Shown in pieces: positions 22,480 through 34,558 of a stretch of 64,000 nt of DNA. The position numbers were made by a program, and so were the translations under genes. Location of the stretch: positions 558,001 through 622,000 of the forward strand of contig JAPZLL010000010.1 in assembly GCA_036250225.1 (NCBI GenBank), written 5' to 3'. Below the pieces are notes generated by a model. That model made no database searches and was not told the DNA's origin. It saw only the letters and a list, made by a program, of their open reading frames with translations. Each line of letters begins with the position of its first letter. Within the stretch, counting starts at the first letter, position 1. The DNA is from Cercophora sp. LCS_1 (Eukaryota; Ascomycota; Sordariomycetes; Sordariales; Lasiosphaeriaceae).

Positions 22480-24063
22480 ATGATGGCTTCCCAAAACCAA
22501 GCAGCAGAGGACATGGATCATCGATCAAATACACCGGCTCTAGAGAGATTTCTCATCCCCGACATCTTGAAATGCGTTGGCGACCACATCACCGATCGCC
22601 AATCAGCATACAAGCTGTGTCTGGTCAGCCGTTCTTTTAGCAAAGTTTTCATTCCCTACCTCCACCGACATATCGATTTGCACCTTCCGCGACAAGAAAT
22701 CGAGGAGTTAGTACTACCCGATGAAAACATATTGACGACCACGCAGTTAGAGGGCAATCCGCACATCCACCACATCCGGTCCATAACAGTGGGGGTGGAG
22801 TCCAGTCCGCGGGAGAGACACACATGTCGTAACACAGCCTGGGAGAGACACGCAAGACTCATGTGCGACTTTGTCAACCAAACGCCAAAATTGGTATCAA
22901 TGAACTACCAGGGCGCGCCGTCAATCGATTTCATCGGTGTGGTCACCCATAATTGTCCACAGCTCAAGGATTTGGAGGTTTCGCATCCTATCGACCCACG
23001 CCGCGACCATGCGAACTGTGTGAATAACAGATATCGTTTCTGTTCCTCGCCCGGAACCAGCAGGTAAATCCCTCTCGAGTTCAGCAAGGTTGGGCGTCTC
23101 AGGAGTCTAGGTTTGCGGCAACTCCGAGGACCAGGGGAGGGTTAGTGTGACATCATTGTGGGCATTTTGCGGCGATCACCGGGCCTTGAAACACTGGAAC
23201 TCGGCCTACAGCTCATCCAGTTCAATAAATATGGCAGTTTTCTTCCCAGCTATCTCAAAACTTCCTTTGCGTTCTTTCATCTCTGCGAAAGGTATGGGCA
23301 AGCAGAAGACGGCCATAAAGCGAGACCTCTCTCTCTCAAAAGCCTAGCAATCATGTGGTCCCGGGAGCTGTCGACAATCAAGCCGATACGTGGAAATCTG
23401 ATAGGATTCCCCCATGGCGAAAGAAGGAAGATGGAAGAGCTAGCAAGGCGATGGAGAGGTTCGATCGACAACCTCGGCAACCTCCAGTCCTTGGAGCAGT
23501 TGGCAGTCCAGGATACGGAAGCCTTCACGGGGGAACTCAACCCAAAAAAGACACCAAACCTCCGTTGCGTGACGGCGGTGTACACTTGGTTAATTGGGCA
23601 ATGGCTGAATTCTCTCGAAAAGCACAATCCAGACTTCGCCCAACATCTTTCATACCACTCAATCCTCGTCAATCCCGGCAAGGACATGACATTCGAAGAG
23701 TCCCCCGAGCCCACCCCCGAACGCCTTTTGATGTGCTCTCTTGAGTCCCTTGACCTTCGCATTGAATGCTTCGGCCTCGCGCGCGCTATGTCTCGCGCGG
23801 TCCGCCTTGGCCGCGCCACTCGGCACACTCTTCGAGGCTTGCGCTTCCGAATCAAGTCTGCCGATTTTGCCACACGTGCTATCGACACTATTACGGCGAT
23901 TTTGGAGAACATGCGTTGTATTCTCGACCATCTGGCCAACAGGTTGGCCAGACTTACAGAGCTGCACATAGAGTGGGATTGTTATGATTATCGAAGCGCG
24001 AATGTCGACGGAAGGGGTCACGGAGGATTGCCATCCAGCCTGGCAAGGGCTCTGGTCTTTTAG
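22480..24063 (+). pseudogene. F-box/LRR-like gene with two in-frame stops
   Basis: One reading frame of 528 codons runs from ATG 22480 to TAG 24061-24063 but is interrupted by TAA at 23065-23067 and TAG at 23143-23145. The sequence is protein-like across both: an F-box-like N-terminus (IPDILKCVGDHITDRQ, CLVSRSFSKVFIPYL), then GRLRSLGLRQLRG just before the TAG and DIIVGILRRSPGLETLEL after it. Both stops differ from a glutamine codon by a single C-to-T change at CpA. An alternative is a 126-nt in-frame intron, 23020-23145 (GTGAAT...TTAG), which would remove both stops but also the leucine-rich segment. I favour a decayed or mRNA-edited gene. Confidence 0.65.
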
Positions 24064-24793
24064 ATCATGGAACGATGGAAAAAACTGCACTTCGTCACCA
24101 TAACCATTGCCGAGAACCAATCTCCTAACGACGCCAAGACAAGTGGCTCAAATTCGGGAAGAGATGGGACCTCCAGGCTAGAAGAATGAGACCGTGGTGA
24201 CAGTCTACGATTACTTCCCCCCTGGTATGGCTTTTGGGTTTGAGCGGGCGGATCGAATGAACTAGAAGGGTTGCACAGCACGGCTGTCGTTGGAATCCAG
24301 GTCCGTATTTATCTTCAAGATTTTGGTGGTTGACGACCAATCAATGGTCCTGAAAGCAGACATTTGCTTGCTTCCGATGCCTCGCAACATAAACGCCCAA
24401 AGGGAAAATAGGTTCCGTCTTATAGGTAGAGAGCAATTGCATCATTCTTCAACACCAAAACAAAAACAAAGAAAGCCCAAGATTGCACGTTTTGTCGCTT
24501 CAGCCAGCCTCCAGTTGCCCAACCCCGAACCGATCCCCACCCGGGAAACCGTGTCCGACCCCCTAGCGTAATAGCCCCCTGTCAAGCGCATCACGCGACG
24601 CCATCACCACCAATCAACCACCCGAACCCCCTGTCCTGTGCTCCCAGCGGCCCCCAACAAAAACCACGTGCACGTCAGCTGACAAGCGCTTTCTCCTCCC
24701 TCCCTTCACATCAACATCACATCGCCAAACAGACCCATCGCCACTATCAACCACACATCTTCAACTTTCAACAACCCAAAAAACTCATTCAAC
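24064..24793. other. Intergenic region
   Basis: 3' flank of the broken F-box gene and promoter of the amidotransferase-like gene. No gene seen. Confidence 0.5.
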
Positions 24794-25782
24794 ATGAGTT
24801 CCCAACTCCAATCACACCCCCTGGCCATCGCAATCCTCCTCAACTCGTACAAGTCACCCCACATCCACACCATCCGCGACTCGTACACGCGCACCCTACA
24901 CTCGGTAGACCCAACCCTGTCACTCACCTTTTTCTACCCAGCCGACCACCCTTTTACGCCGTTACCAGATCCATCACTATTCGACCTCATCATCATCGGA
25001 GGCGGCAACGCCGACCCGCGCAAAACCCACCCCTGGATCCTACGCGTGCATGCTTTTATTCTCGAAACGATCGCGACATACCCCCTGAAGAAAATGGTGG
25101 GAATATGCTGGGGCCATCAGACCATTTCGCTGCTGTTTGGGGCCGAGATTGTTGATATGGCTACTCCTGAGGTAGGTATTCCTCCCCTTCTTTTTCTCAC
25201 TTCCGTGTGTTTTTTCTTCTTTTTCTTCTTCTTCTTCTTCTTTTTTTTTTTTCCGAATTACCAGACTGGAACCATAGCCATGAAAGTGTCACCGAAAAGA
25301 CAAAAGAAAAAATAAATCAAAGGGCTCGAAAGAGCAAAGCCAAGCAGGATTATAAAAGAACAGACGCTGATGGTGGCATACCTTAGCTCGGCGTAACAGA
25401 ATCCAAAGTAACAGCCGTAGGCCAACGGTTGTTCGCCCGTGAAACCGTCCGGCTCCAGCAACATCACCGTCGTGCCGTCGGCGGTATCCACCCCCGCGGC
25501 TTCGCCGAGGTGGTAGCAGGCGGCGAAGGGTTTCTGAGTTGGAACGGAGCGGTTTTGACGCTGCAGGGGCATCCGGAAAAGGATGCACGAGCTGCGAGGG
25601 TGCGGATCGGGGATGCGGCAAGGTGGTTTGGGATGGATATGGGGGATGATAAAGCGGTTGGGGAGGTGTTGCGACAAATGGAGGGGCAGCATGATGGGGC
25701 GGAGGTGTGGAGGGGTATTTTGCGGTGGGTTAGGGAGGGAGCTGGGTCGGGACCGGGGTTGGGGAGGAGGGAGAGGATTTGA
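24794..25782 (+). CDS. Class I glutamine amidotransferase-like protein
   Basis: Two exons (24794-25171, 25387-25782) code for 257 residues. The nucleophile is Cys105 in GICWGHQ and the partner residues are His188 and Glu190 in LTLQGHPEKDA, the order expected of the GATase1 fold. The splice joins MATPE to LGVTESKVTAVGQRLFARE, giving a continuous family-like segment up to the HHRR motif. Fungal stand-alone GATase1 proteins of this size resemble the glutamine-hydrolysing part of GMP synthase but usually have no fused synthetase and their acceptor is unknown. The 215-nt intron is the longest coding intron placed in the window and contains a CT/T-rich tract. Confidence 0.88.
25209..25252 (+). repeat. 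Polypyrimidine (CTT/T) tract inside an intron
   Basis: About 44 bases of T and C, with CTT repeats ending in a long T run. It sits in the amidotransferase intron, well upstream of the acceptor at 25386. Confidence 0.8.
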
Positions 25783-27538
25783 GATGAGAGGGAGAGTGTT
25801 TTGATAGGTTTGATTCTTGATTTGGCTATGATTTACTGGGGAGGGATTGGGGCTGGGTCCTAGCATCTGCGTCTTTTTGACATAAGACTGGCCAGAGCAA
25901 GCTGGCAGGTATTCAGTGGGAGGTTAGAGACGCTGACAGAGCATTTCCGAGGATATCTCGAGTTTTGAATACAGTCAACATCTGTTTTGAAATATTTTTG
26001 CCGACGGACAGATACCGTCTGACCACGGGACTTGATGCAGGAGTCATGTTGCGGCTGAATGCAAACGGAGCATTTAGGCAACTTGCGGATCAAAGAACAG
26101 ACAAAACTCCGACGGGGAGGTAGCCTTACTGTTGAGCCCTGGCACAAAACTTGGCACATCGGACGCCTTGTTTGGCTCTATCCGCATTACTGATGAGGCT
26201 TCAACGCCCAGCTTTAGTCCCGGGCAACGTATGCGTGAGAGCCCCATCGGCGCACTAATGTCTACCAGGCAGCATCAGCGTTACTCTAAATTGAGACATA
26301 CATGCTGACAATCATCCCGGTGCGATCGGAGATCTTGAGGCCAATCTGAGTCACTCTGTACGACAGAATAACGTGAGGGCGCCCAGCCGCAGCTTCTCAT
26401 GCAATCGTGCAACCACAAGACTGCGCGTCCCCTACGCGATGCTGTCCTGATCTAGACCTGGGGGTATCGCGATATATGCCATATGCAGGCGGTTGGTGCC
26501 ACTGGATATAAGTGGAGCCCGTAGAACACTTGTCGCCCCACCGTGGCAATGAGTTGGCTGACAGGTTGACACACAACCCAATGTTGACTCGCGGTGGCGT
26601 GTTTGCCTCACCCCGATGGTAAAACGCCGCTGACTCGGAGTTCGTATCGGGAATGTGCCCGATAAAAGTTAACGCTGGCAAGCTCCATCCCATCGGTCGG
26701 ACAAGGTAGGCTTTTCCGGAGGATATTCGCGGCATTCCCATGTTCTACAACATGCCCGTCAACTGCTTGTGTGGGGTGCACAGCAGCTACTCAAGTGGGA
26801 CGTGCAGCGCAACGTGGACCTATCCGGGCTTGTAGTGTAGTGTGAATAGGGTTGTTTCGATGCTCAGGATCCGCATTCGTGGTAAGCCACAGCTCGACAT
26901 CGTGGTGTGACCCTCATTATGCAAAACGCCCCGTTAGATGACTGAAGGCGAGGGGACGACCCCAAATTGGATCGGGTGCAGCTGCCGCGTGGGAATGTGC
27001 ATCCAAAGTGCCAAAATGCTGGTCCATGCCATGCTTCGAACCACATGCCTTTGACAGGGCTGTCCGTGTAATAGAATTTTAGCCCACAGAGCTTGTCGTA
27101 TTCGTCGACGCTGACAAAGCTCTGCTGCCTGCTTTACCCGAGATGGTGTGGGTGTAGTTTTGTCATGGGAACGGGCAACAGGACCCCTCGAGACCCTGGA
27201 TCGACGCCCGCCGTCGATCGCGTGCTCGTCCATTGTGGTTAATTGGCTGTCAGGTCCTTCCCGCCGCCGAGTGCCATCTTTTGCAGGCGAGCGGGGTGCG
27301 GTGATGGAGGGTCGGGGTAGCATTGATGCGCTTCCAGCTGTCTTTGAAGAGCGCGACGAGATCGGAGCAGGACCATTGAGCCTCGGATAAGCTGGATTTG
27401 ATAACGAGGACTTGAATATTGGTGATTTTCGTAACAGATCTGCGGCCGCCTCAAGTTGGAGGCACATCTCGCCACTCTGTTCGACAAGGCCAATCCCGTG
27501 ATCCGTTGTGGTTCCCACTAACAGCCGTTGAGGAGCGC

Positions 27539-27562
27539 ACTAACATGCCAACTAACATGCCA
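27539..27562. repeat. Perfect 12-bp tandem duplication
   Basis: The unit ACTAACATGCCA occurs twice head to tail. No function is evident. Confidence 0.8.
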
Positions 27563-29190
27563 CCGATCAGAGATCACTGCAAAGCAAGGGGGTCCCCCTA
27601 GTCTCTGTTAGTAAAACTGCGAGAATTTGTTGGTGGAAACCACAAGTCTTTCATTCCACCACGTGACTGAATGGCGCAAGACTTGGGTGGTGGGCCACGG
27701 AATCGCCAGTGGTTTCGGGCGACGCTCCACACCCCGCGCGGGCTCGGTTGGGATTGCCCCCCCGTCTTGCTTTGTGGGCCGGGCTCGAGTGCCACCTCAA
27801 CGACGTCTGCCGGCTGCCGGGCGCCGGCTTGTTCTGTCCAGATGGGAAACTATTGTTCTGTATCTGCTTGACCGAGTCGGCGCGCTGGGGTCTTGGGACA
27901 GGACTCTGGCAAGGAACTACTGCAGGTGATGTGGTGCGCACAGACTGGAAGGCCATTAGCAGTTCCGTGGTGCTGCAGAAATTCTTCAAGGCCCTGCCAT
28001 CTGAGGACGGAAAGCTGCCTGTCTTTTGGGTGCGAGGATGCCGCTCTGCATGACTTTCATATGCAGCTTCTGTCAGCCAGCCAGAGCTCGACACATCATG
28101 CCCCTGTTCTATGGATAGGAGGAATGGAACTTGGTCCGGGACGCACAACGATCCGGACAGCACTGGAACGACGAAAAGATCGGCACGAGGTCGGAGAGTC
28201 GGTTGTGGGCAGTTGGTCGTTGGCAGGAAACCTGATCCGATCGCTGCAGCTGCTTCTCGCCAGTTCATTCTGAGTACCACGCGCCATGCAGAATTGTCCT
28301 CTCCGAAGATGGGTGGTTGCTGAATGTGCAAATTCCCACCTCGATGGGTTGTCAACTCGGGACGAAGCAGCTGCGGGCGCGCGGAAGTGTTGGGAAGACG
28401 GTGAGTGTGACACCTGGAAAGGAAAGAGGCGCTGCAGCAAGAAGCTGGGATGCTGGGGGTGCAGCTGCCAGCCCGCCCCACCCCCCACCTTCCCACCATG
28501 CACGGGCACCATCCCAGCGCGCTCCGAAATCCCACTTCGGCAAAACCGGCGCGAGCTTGCCTCTTGCCTCTCAACGTCTTTTGGCTAGCCGTCAAACAAC
28601 TACACGACAATGTGCGGTGTGTCAAATTCGCCTGAGAGGCCTGGCCGCGATACCCGAAAACCCAGACGCCATGTAAATTTGCCGCTTTGGGCCCGAGTGG
28701 CCCGGTCGGCTTGGCCCTCGGATGGCTGAGCCGTCACTTCTGCCTTGCGCATCACAAGTCCCAGCTGGGAGCGCTGGATCAAACAGATGGCAAGCCGGCC
28801 CACCATGGGCGCTCCAATCACGAAAATGGAGGCAACCTCAAAGCGTTGCGCGCCCCAAACGACAAACACAAGCGTCGGCAACCCGCTCCTCTGGTGGCCG
28901 AGTCGGTGAGCTCTGAGTGGAGGGCTGGGCTGGCGCCTCTGCCTGTGACCAGGATGTTCCCCTCCTCACCCAGGGCAAGGCTGCGTGTGGGATGGCCACT
29001 GGGCCAGATGCCGGGTCCGTCCCATCTGGGGTATTGAGCCTCCAGCCCGAGTATATCAAGCCCGTCGTCGCCAATGCCGACGGGCGCGCTGACCCTCTCC
29101 AGCCCTCGTCCCATCTCGAGTCCAGTTCCCTCAACCGTTGGCCAATATTCGGGCCTGGAACGATTGATACTCTGAAGACTCCTCTGTACA

Positions 29191-29440
29191 GTGAGTTCTC
29201 TGCACCAGTTTTCGTCTTGTGTGCTGGCTTTGGACAGGGGTCCTTATCTCGGCGAAGGACCGGAGAGGGTCGATCGCTTCTAGAACCCTTTGTTCCGCCA
29301 CCGATCGGCCTGGGACCTGAGCCCGTGCCGGCCCGCCGCCCGCTCCACTCCAGATCCCTCAACCCCTATTACCCCTTTGATCCTATTTTTGGCCGGAAAA
29401 TGAAATGGGAGAACAATTGACTCACATCAAATTAGTACAG
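29191..29440 (+). other. Candidate 5'-UTR intron of the calpain gene
   Basis: GTGAGT follows CTGTACA at 29191, and GTACAG ends at 29440 with a CTCAC branch-like element about 17 nt upstream. Removal would bring the transcript start closer to the ATG at 29597. It is inferred from splice signals only. Confidence 0.3.
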
Positions 29441-29596
29441 ATAACCTGCAATTCCCGTCCGAGACGGTTCTGAGCCCCCTACGACCAACTTCGCTGGCGA
29501 TACCTTCGAACCCTCCAGACCCATTTCCTCGAGCCTACTTCGCGACCCCTTACGGCCCTGTCGGCATAGAACAACCATAATTGCTCCCTGCCCGCC

Positions 29597-32500
29597 ATGC
29601 ACGGCTACTCGTCGTCGTCCGAGACGGACGATGAGTATAGCTACCGCAAGTACAAGAACACGGTTCCAGCTACAACCACCTCTACCGACGCGAACAAGAA
29701 GAAAAAGAAGCGCAAGCTGCCCCCGCAGCAGAGCATCAACCGGATATGGAAGCGCTTCAGCAACAAGCGGTTCAACAAGGCGCTCGCCGTCTTACCGTTC
29801 GACCCTGTCCTCCCACCGACCATCTCCGAACGATCCAATGAACTCCTTAGCGCCGGCTATGAGCGTGCGACCGAAGAATGTCGCCGCAAAGTCAAAAAGA
29901 TCATACAAGAATGCAGGCGGGTGAACATGCGCTACCGAGACAATGGCTGGGATCTTGTAAGTGTTGGCTGTCCGTGTTGGTCCGAAGCAACCGGCGCTGG
30001 CTGCGTGCCGGCCGCATCGCGGTTGTTTGTCGGTGGCAGACGCTCCTCCGCCCCATTTGTCGTTGTGCCAAAGCGCGGCTGGGCGGCGTCGTTGGTGTCA
30101 AATGCTAACTGTTTGGTGTTGTAGGATTGGGATCTCAAGATGGAGAAAGGCCATTGTCTTAACACCCTGGGGCGTACCAAGTTCGATCTGAGCATGTCCA
30201 GCATGCTCAACCCGAACTCGGTTGTCCCCAAAGCCGTCAAGCGTGTCCATGAGATCTTTGAGAAACCAAAGTTCATGGAAACTGTCAGCGGTTCAGATGT
30301 GAAGCAGGGCAGTCTGGGCGACTGCTGGCTGATGGCGAGTTTGTCGGGCCTTGCTAATGTCAAGGACGGCCTCCAACGGATCTGCGTCGAGTATGATACT
30401 CGCATCGGCATCTATGGTTTTGTCTTCTACAGAGGTGAGTCTCGCATTGGTGTGCGGGTTGGGCTGAGACACTGACGGGCACAGATGGCGAGTGGATCTA
30501 CTCCATCATCGATGACAAGTTGTATCTCAAGTCTCCGTGCTGGGACTCCCCAAGCATGCAGCGTGACCTCTTGCAGCAGATTGATCGTGAGGACGTTGAG
30601 CGTGTCTACCGCAAGACTTACCAGACGGGCTCCAAGGCCCTCTTCTTCGCGCAGTGCAAGGACCAGAACGAGACCTGGGTCCCTCTCATCGAGAAGGCGT
30701 ATGCCAAGGCCCATGGTGACTATGCCTCTCTGTCAGGCGGTTGGATCGGCGAGGGCCTCGAGGATCTCTCCGGTGGTGTCACTACCGAGCTTCTCGCCTC
30801 CGACATCCTTGACCTGGATGGCTTCTGGGACAGCGAGCTCAGTAGGGTCAACGAAGAATTCCTTTTTGGCTGCAGCACTGGTCTGCTGGATGGAGGTTAC
30901 GGTGACCGCGACGGCATCTCGGAAGGCCATGCCTACGTCGTTATGGAGGCGCGCACTCTCAAAGACGGCACCCGGCTGCTCAAGCTCAGGTTTGTTTTCC
31001 CCCTGCTCCTCAGCAGTAACATTGGCTGACATGGGCGGTACAGAAACCCTTGGGGTAAGACAAAAAAGGGCATCTGGGAGGGGGCTTGGTCGGATGGCTC
31101 AAAGGAGTGGACGACTGAGGTGCAGCAGGAACTGGGGCACCAGTTTGGCAGCGACAGCGTATTCTGGATCTCGTATGAGGATCTTCTGCGCAAGTATCAG
31201 CATTTCGACCGTACCCGTCTCTTCCGGGAGCCCGACTGGAGATGCTGCCAGCGGTGGATCGGCGTCGAGGTTCCATGGAGGCCCCAGTACAACGAAAAGT
31301 TCCACATCAAGCTCACCAAGGAGTCTCCTTTGGTTCTAGTCCTGAGTCAACTCGACAACCGGTACTTCAAGGGGCTGACCGGCCAGTACTCGTTCAGGCT
31401 CCAGTTCCGTCTGCACGAACAAGACCGTCCTGATCCCGAGGACTACATCGTTCGAAGCCACGGCAATTACCTGATGGACCGCTCCGTTTCGGTTGAGCTT
31501 CCGGCCATGCTGCCCGGTAACTACAGCGTCTTCGTCGGTATCATTGGCGAGCGCGATACCGAGGCCTCGAGTATCGAGGATGTCGTGAAGCGCGAATGCA
31601 AGAAGCGATCGGAGAATGAGAAGCTCGCCCAGGTTGGGTCTGCCTACGATCTCGCCCACAGCAAGGCCGCCGCACATCTGGACGCGGTGAAGAGACTCCG
31701 CAAGAAGTCGGACCAGAAGAAGGCCAGCGAGGCTCGTGTCAAGGAACGCCACCGACTCTGGGAGAAGCGCCACACGAACCGCGATGTAACTAAGAAGCAA
31801 GGTCGGAAGAACAATGAGAAGCTCCTCGCTAAGCAGGCCGCTCGTGAGGAGAAGAAGCGTCTGCAAGAGGGGCTCAAGCCCCAAGACCAGGGCGTGCAGA
31901 CCGAAGAGCCGCCAAAGGAGCAGCCCAAGGAGGAGACAAAGCAACCCGAGGACAAGGCTGACGGAGATGCTCAACCCGCCACTGACAAGAAGGACGAGAA
32001 GCCCACAGAGACCCCGGCGCCCTCAGACAAGAAAGACGAGCCGAAGCCTGATGACAAACCTGAAAGCAACGCCGAAAAGACTCAGGACAAGACCGATACA
32101 CCGACTGAGAAGAAGGAGGGTGAGGCTGAAGTTCCTGCTCAGAAGGATGAGGTTCCAAAAGAAATCGACGGTGATGAGACGCCCGACGGGACGCCCATCC
32201 CTACCCCGGATGAGTCCCCGGCAGAATCTCCGTCGATGTCACCCTCCGTTGAGAAGTCTGAGGAACAAGCCTCGGAGGAGAAGACGCATGACAAGCTCGA
32301 CGCTGACAAGGACGTCGAAACCCCCGAGCGCGAAGACGAGAAGCCAGTAGACAAGCCTGAGGAGAAGAAAGAGGACGATTCCCCAGCTGAGAAGCAGGCC
32401 GAGGAACCGGCCGAGGAACCGGCAAAGGCGGAGGACAAGCCGACAGACGAGCCAAAGGGAAAGCAGGGGGAGGAGCAGGCGGATAGGAAGGAATCCGACA

Positions 32501-33255
32501 AGCCCGAGGAGAAGTCCGCCGAGAAGTCCGGAGCCGAGCCCCCGAGGGCCGATGAAAAGGCGGGCGAGGGCAAGGGGGATTCCCCTGCCGACGGCAAAGA
32601 CAAGGCGCCGGCTCCGGCTCCTGCCCCCACCCCCGCACCGGCCCCCACACCAGCTAAGCCCGCCCAGAGCGCTCCCAAGCCTCCGGCGAAAAAGGCACCC
32701 AACATGTACGTTACATCGGATGGCGAGTCCAGCGCTTCCCCGATTGAGGACTGGGAAGTCCTCTATAGTAGCGACGACATGACCAGGAAACCACGCATCT
32801 CGGCCCCTCCAGCACCCGGCACCGCCGTTGTCAGCAAATACCGTGACGAGAGCGAGGATGAAAAGGGCCCCGACCCCTGGAACGCCATCTGCGTTGTCGG
32901 CCTGCGCGTCTACTCAAAGGATGAGGACCTCGAGCTTCGCATCGTCATGGAGGGTGGCGAACTCGAGGAGGGCGGCATGGGTGAGAAGGGCGGGGTGGAT
33001 ATCGACAACGCTCAAGCCAACGCTGGCGGTGCTCGCAGCCGCAAGAAGGACGAAGAAGACGGCGCCTACGAGGGTGATAGTGAAATCGACAAGAAGAAGC
33101 ACAAGGAGAGGAGAAAGAAGAGGAGAGACGGCGACAAGACCGACTCGGGGAGTGACCAGAGCGAGGACGACGGCAAGGCTCCTTACCCCGTCATTGTGCA
33201 GAAGGGCAAAGGCGACGATGAGTATGAGAGTGCGAAGGAACCCCCCATGGATTAA
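29597..33255 (+). CDS. Calpain-like cysteine protease with long charged tail
   Basis: Four exons (29597-29956, 30125-30434, 30485-30989, 31044-33255) code for 1128 residues. The C2 peptidase core has all three catalytic residues: Cys187 in GSLGDCWLMASLSG, His372 in SEGHAYVVMEA and Asn393 in RNPWGK, the last split across the third intron. A C2-like domain follows the core (EVPWRPQYNEKFHIKL...). From about residue 570 a Lys/Arg-rich coiled coil leads into a roughly 280-residue Pro/Glu/Lys/Asp-rich, probably disordered region, then a short structured segment (DPWNAICVVGLRVYSKD) and a charged end. Calpains cleave proteins in a regulated, usually calcium-dependent way in the cytosol. It is not a clear match to the PalB/Rim13 pH-signalling calpain. 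Confidence 0.93.
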
Positions 33256-33649
33256 GAGCTCTTGCTGTTGCTGGACTATGGGTTTGTTTTTGGACGTATT
33301 TACGAGCTATGAGCATTGAGCGTGCGTTAGAGATGCATAGAGGCATGTGTTTTCTTTGGGATCGGGATTGCTGTTCTGCGATACGCATCTCTTCTCAGCT
33401 CCATTTGTACACAGGAGCATCTCCCCAAGGTTTTGTCTCTGCTTGGCTTTGGTAGAATCGGTGGCATGGCAGTGCGTTCCGTTTGTGCTGTACTGTACTG
33501 TATTTTTGGCAACAATTTGACGACGTGATGCGAGCATTCCCTGCATTGACTATCGTGACATTCCATCCCATTCCGTTCCATTACGCTCTCTCGTATCGTA
33601 CACCCAGGGTATCAGACTCCTCCTCTTTCCCACCCATTACAGGGCAATC
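33256..33649. other. Convergent 3' intergenic region
   Basis: 3' flanks of the calpain gene (plus) and the small membrane protein gene (minus), with imperfect CATTCC repeats near 33560. No gene. Confidence 0.5.
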
Positions 33650-34108
33650 TTAATTTGTCTTCTTCACAGCCGTCGACCTCTGTCCCTGCAACTGGCCCTG
33701 GCGCGTGAAGTGGAGGTATCCATATACACCGGCGCCGATGATGCCGAGGATGACAATGTTGCCTGTGATTGTTAGCGTTGATGCGATTCCCAAGGAAGTG
33801 CGAGTGAATGGCGGGAGGTGCCAGGACGTTGGTGGTGGGGTTGGCAGCAGTCTTGGTGGGGCACATGGTGAAAGGATCGATCAAGCAGGAGAAGTGGGGG
33901 AGGACATACCAGTGACAAACTTGCCCACGCCGCCGACAATGTCAAACACGCCCTGGAAAATATCGGCGATAAAGGCGAAGAAGCCCGCGAATAGGCTGGC
34001 AATGCCCGCGACGAACGAGTGCACGATGGTGTAGGCTGCGCCAATGAGGGAGGCGAAGAGCTCGTAGACCGAGGAGAAGAGGTCCGTGATTGCGGTTGTT
34101 ATGGCCAT
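33650..34108 (-). CDS. Small hydrophobic membrane protein
   Basis: Two exons (34108-33910, 33762-33650) with a GTATGT donor give 103 residues. Two or three long hydrophobic stretches (SVYELFASLIGAAYTIVHSF, AGIASLFAGFFAFIADIF, VILGIIGAGVYGYL) fill the protein, followed by a basic tail (QRSTAVKKTN). The intron joins GKFVTG to NIVILGIIGAG in frame. No function is known to me; small proteins of this design are common in Sordariomycetes. Confidence 0.75.
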
Positions 34109-34558
34109 TTTGGTGGTTGTGTGCGTGTTTGTGTTTGTGTTGTGATTCTGGTTGGTTTTTGCTTTTGACGACGAAATCGCAGCTTGATGGAACCGTTATG
34201 TTTGGTATGGATAGCAATAGCAGACAACTGCGACTTGGATTGCCCAAAGCAATGGCATTTATATTTTCTCCATGATGGGTGTTGGTGTTGATGATGCAGG
34301 TGGTGGCGATGACGTCATTGATGATTGGCTGTTCGGGACAGGAGAACAAACCAGCGGCATGGAACCAGCGGGATGTCCCTTTGTCGGAGGGAACTCTCCG
34401 CTCGCGGGCTGGCCTTGTTTTACGGGGCTGGTATGACGTTGCGAAAACGGAATTGGGTTTCTCGGGGCTGCATCACGCATGGGTTGGGGGTTTTAGGGAG
34501 TTTGCGATGACGAATGTACTTTGCATTGTTGCGATGGGGAACGGAGAATTTGCTAAGG
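34109..34558. other. Intergenic region
   Basis: Promoter of the small membrane protein and 3' flank of the pepsin-fold pseudogene. No gene seen. Confidence 0.5.

Larger units (their letters stand above)
25783..29596. other. Longest gene-free stretch (3.8 kb)
   Basis: Despite several open frames, one of 324 codons on the minus strand at 27651-28625, I recognise no domain, no consistent splice pattern and no RNA gene. Many frames overlap on both strands, as expected for GC-rich non-coding DNA. It contains a 12-bp tandem duplication (27539-27562) and, at its right end, a possible 5'-UTR intron of the calpain gene. Confidence 0.4.

Noticed and set aside
23065..23085. A 21-nt intron (GTAAAT...TTCAG) to remove the TAA in the F-box gene
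   Set aside because: Too short for spliceosomal removal, and it would leave the TAG at 23143 in place.
25258..25866. 202-codon minus-strand frame overlapping the amidotransferase gene
   Set aside because: It lies opposite a clear GATase1 exon and its intron; it is the antisense shadow of that gene.
27651..28625. 324-codon open frame on the minus strand in the gene-free region
   Set aside because: Composition is Ser/Arg/Pro-rich without pattern, equally long frames overlap on the other strand, and no domain or splice support is visible.
31336..32705. Long minus-strand frames (212 and 188 codons) within the calpain gene
   Set aside because: They are antisense shadows of the Lys/Glu/Pro-rich calpain tail, whose codon bias leaves the opposite frames open.
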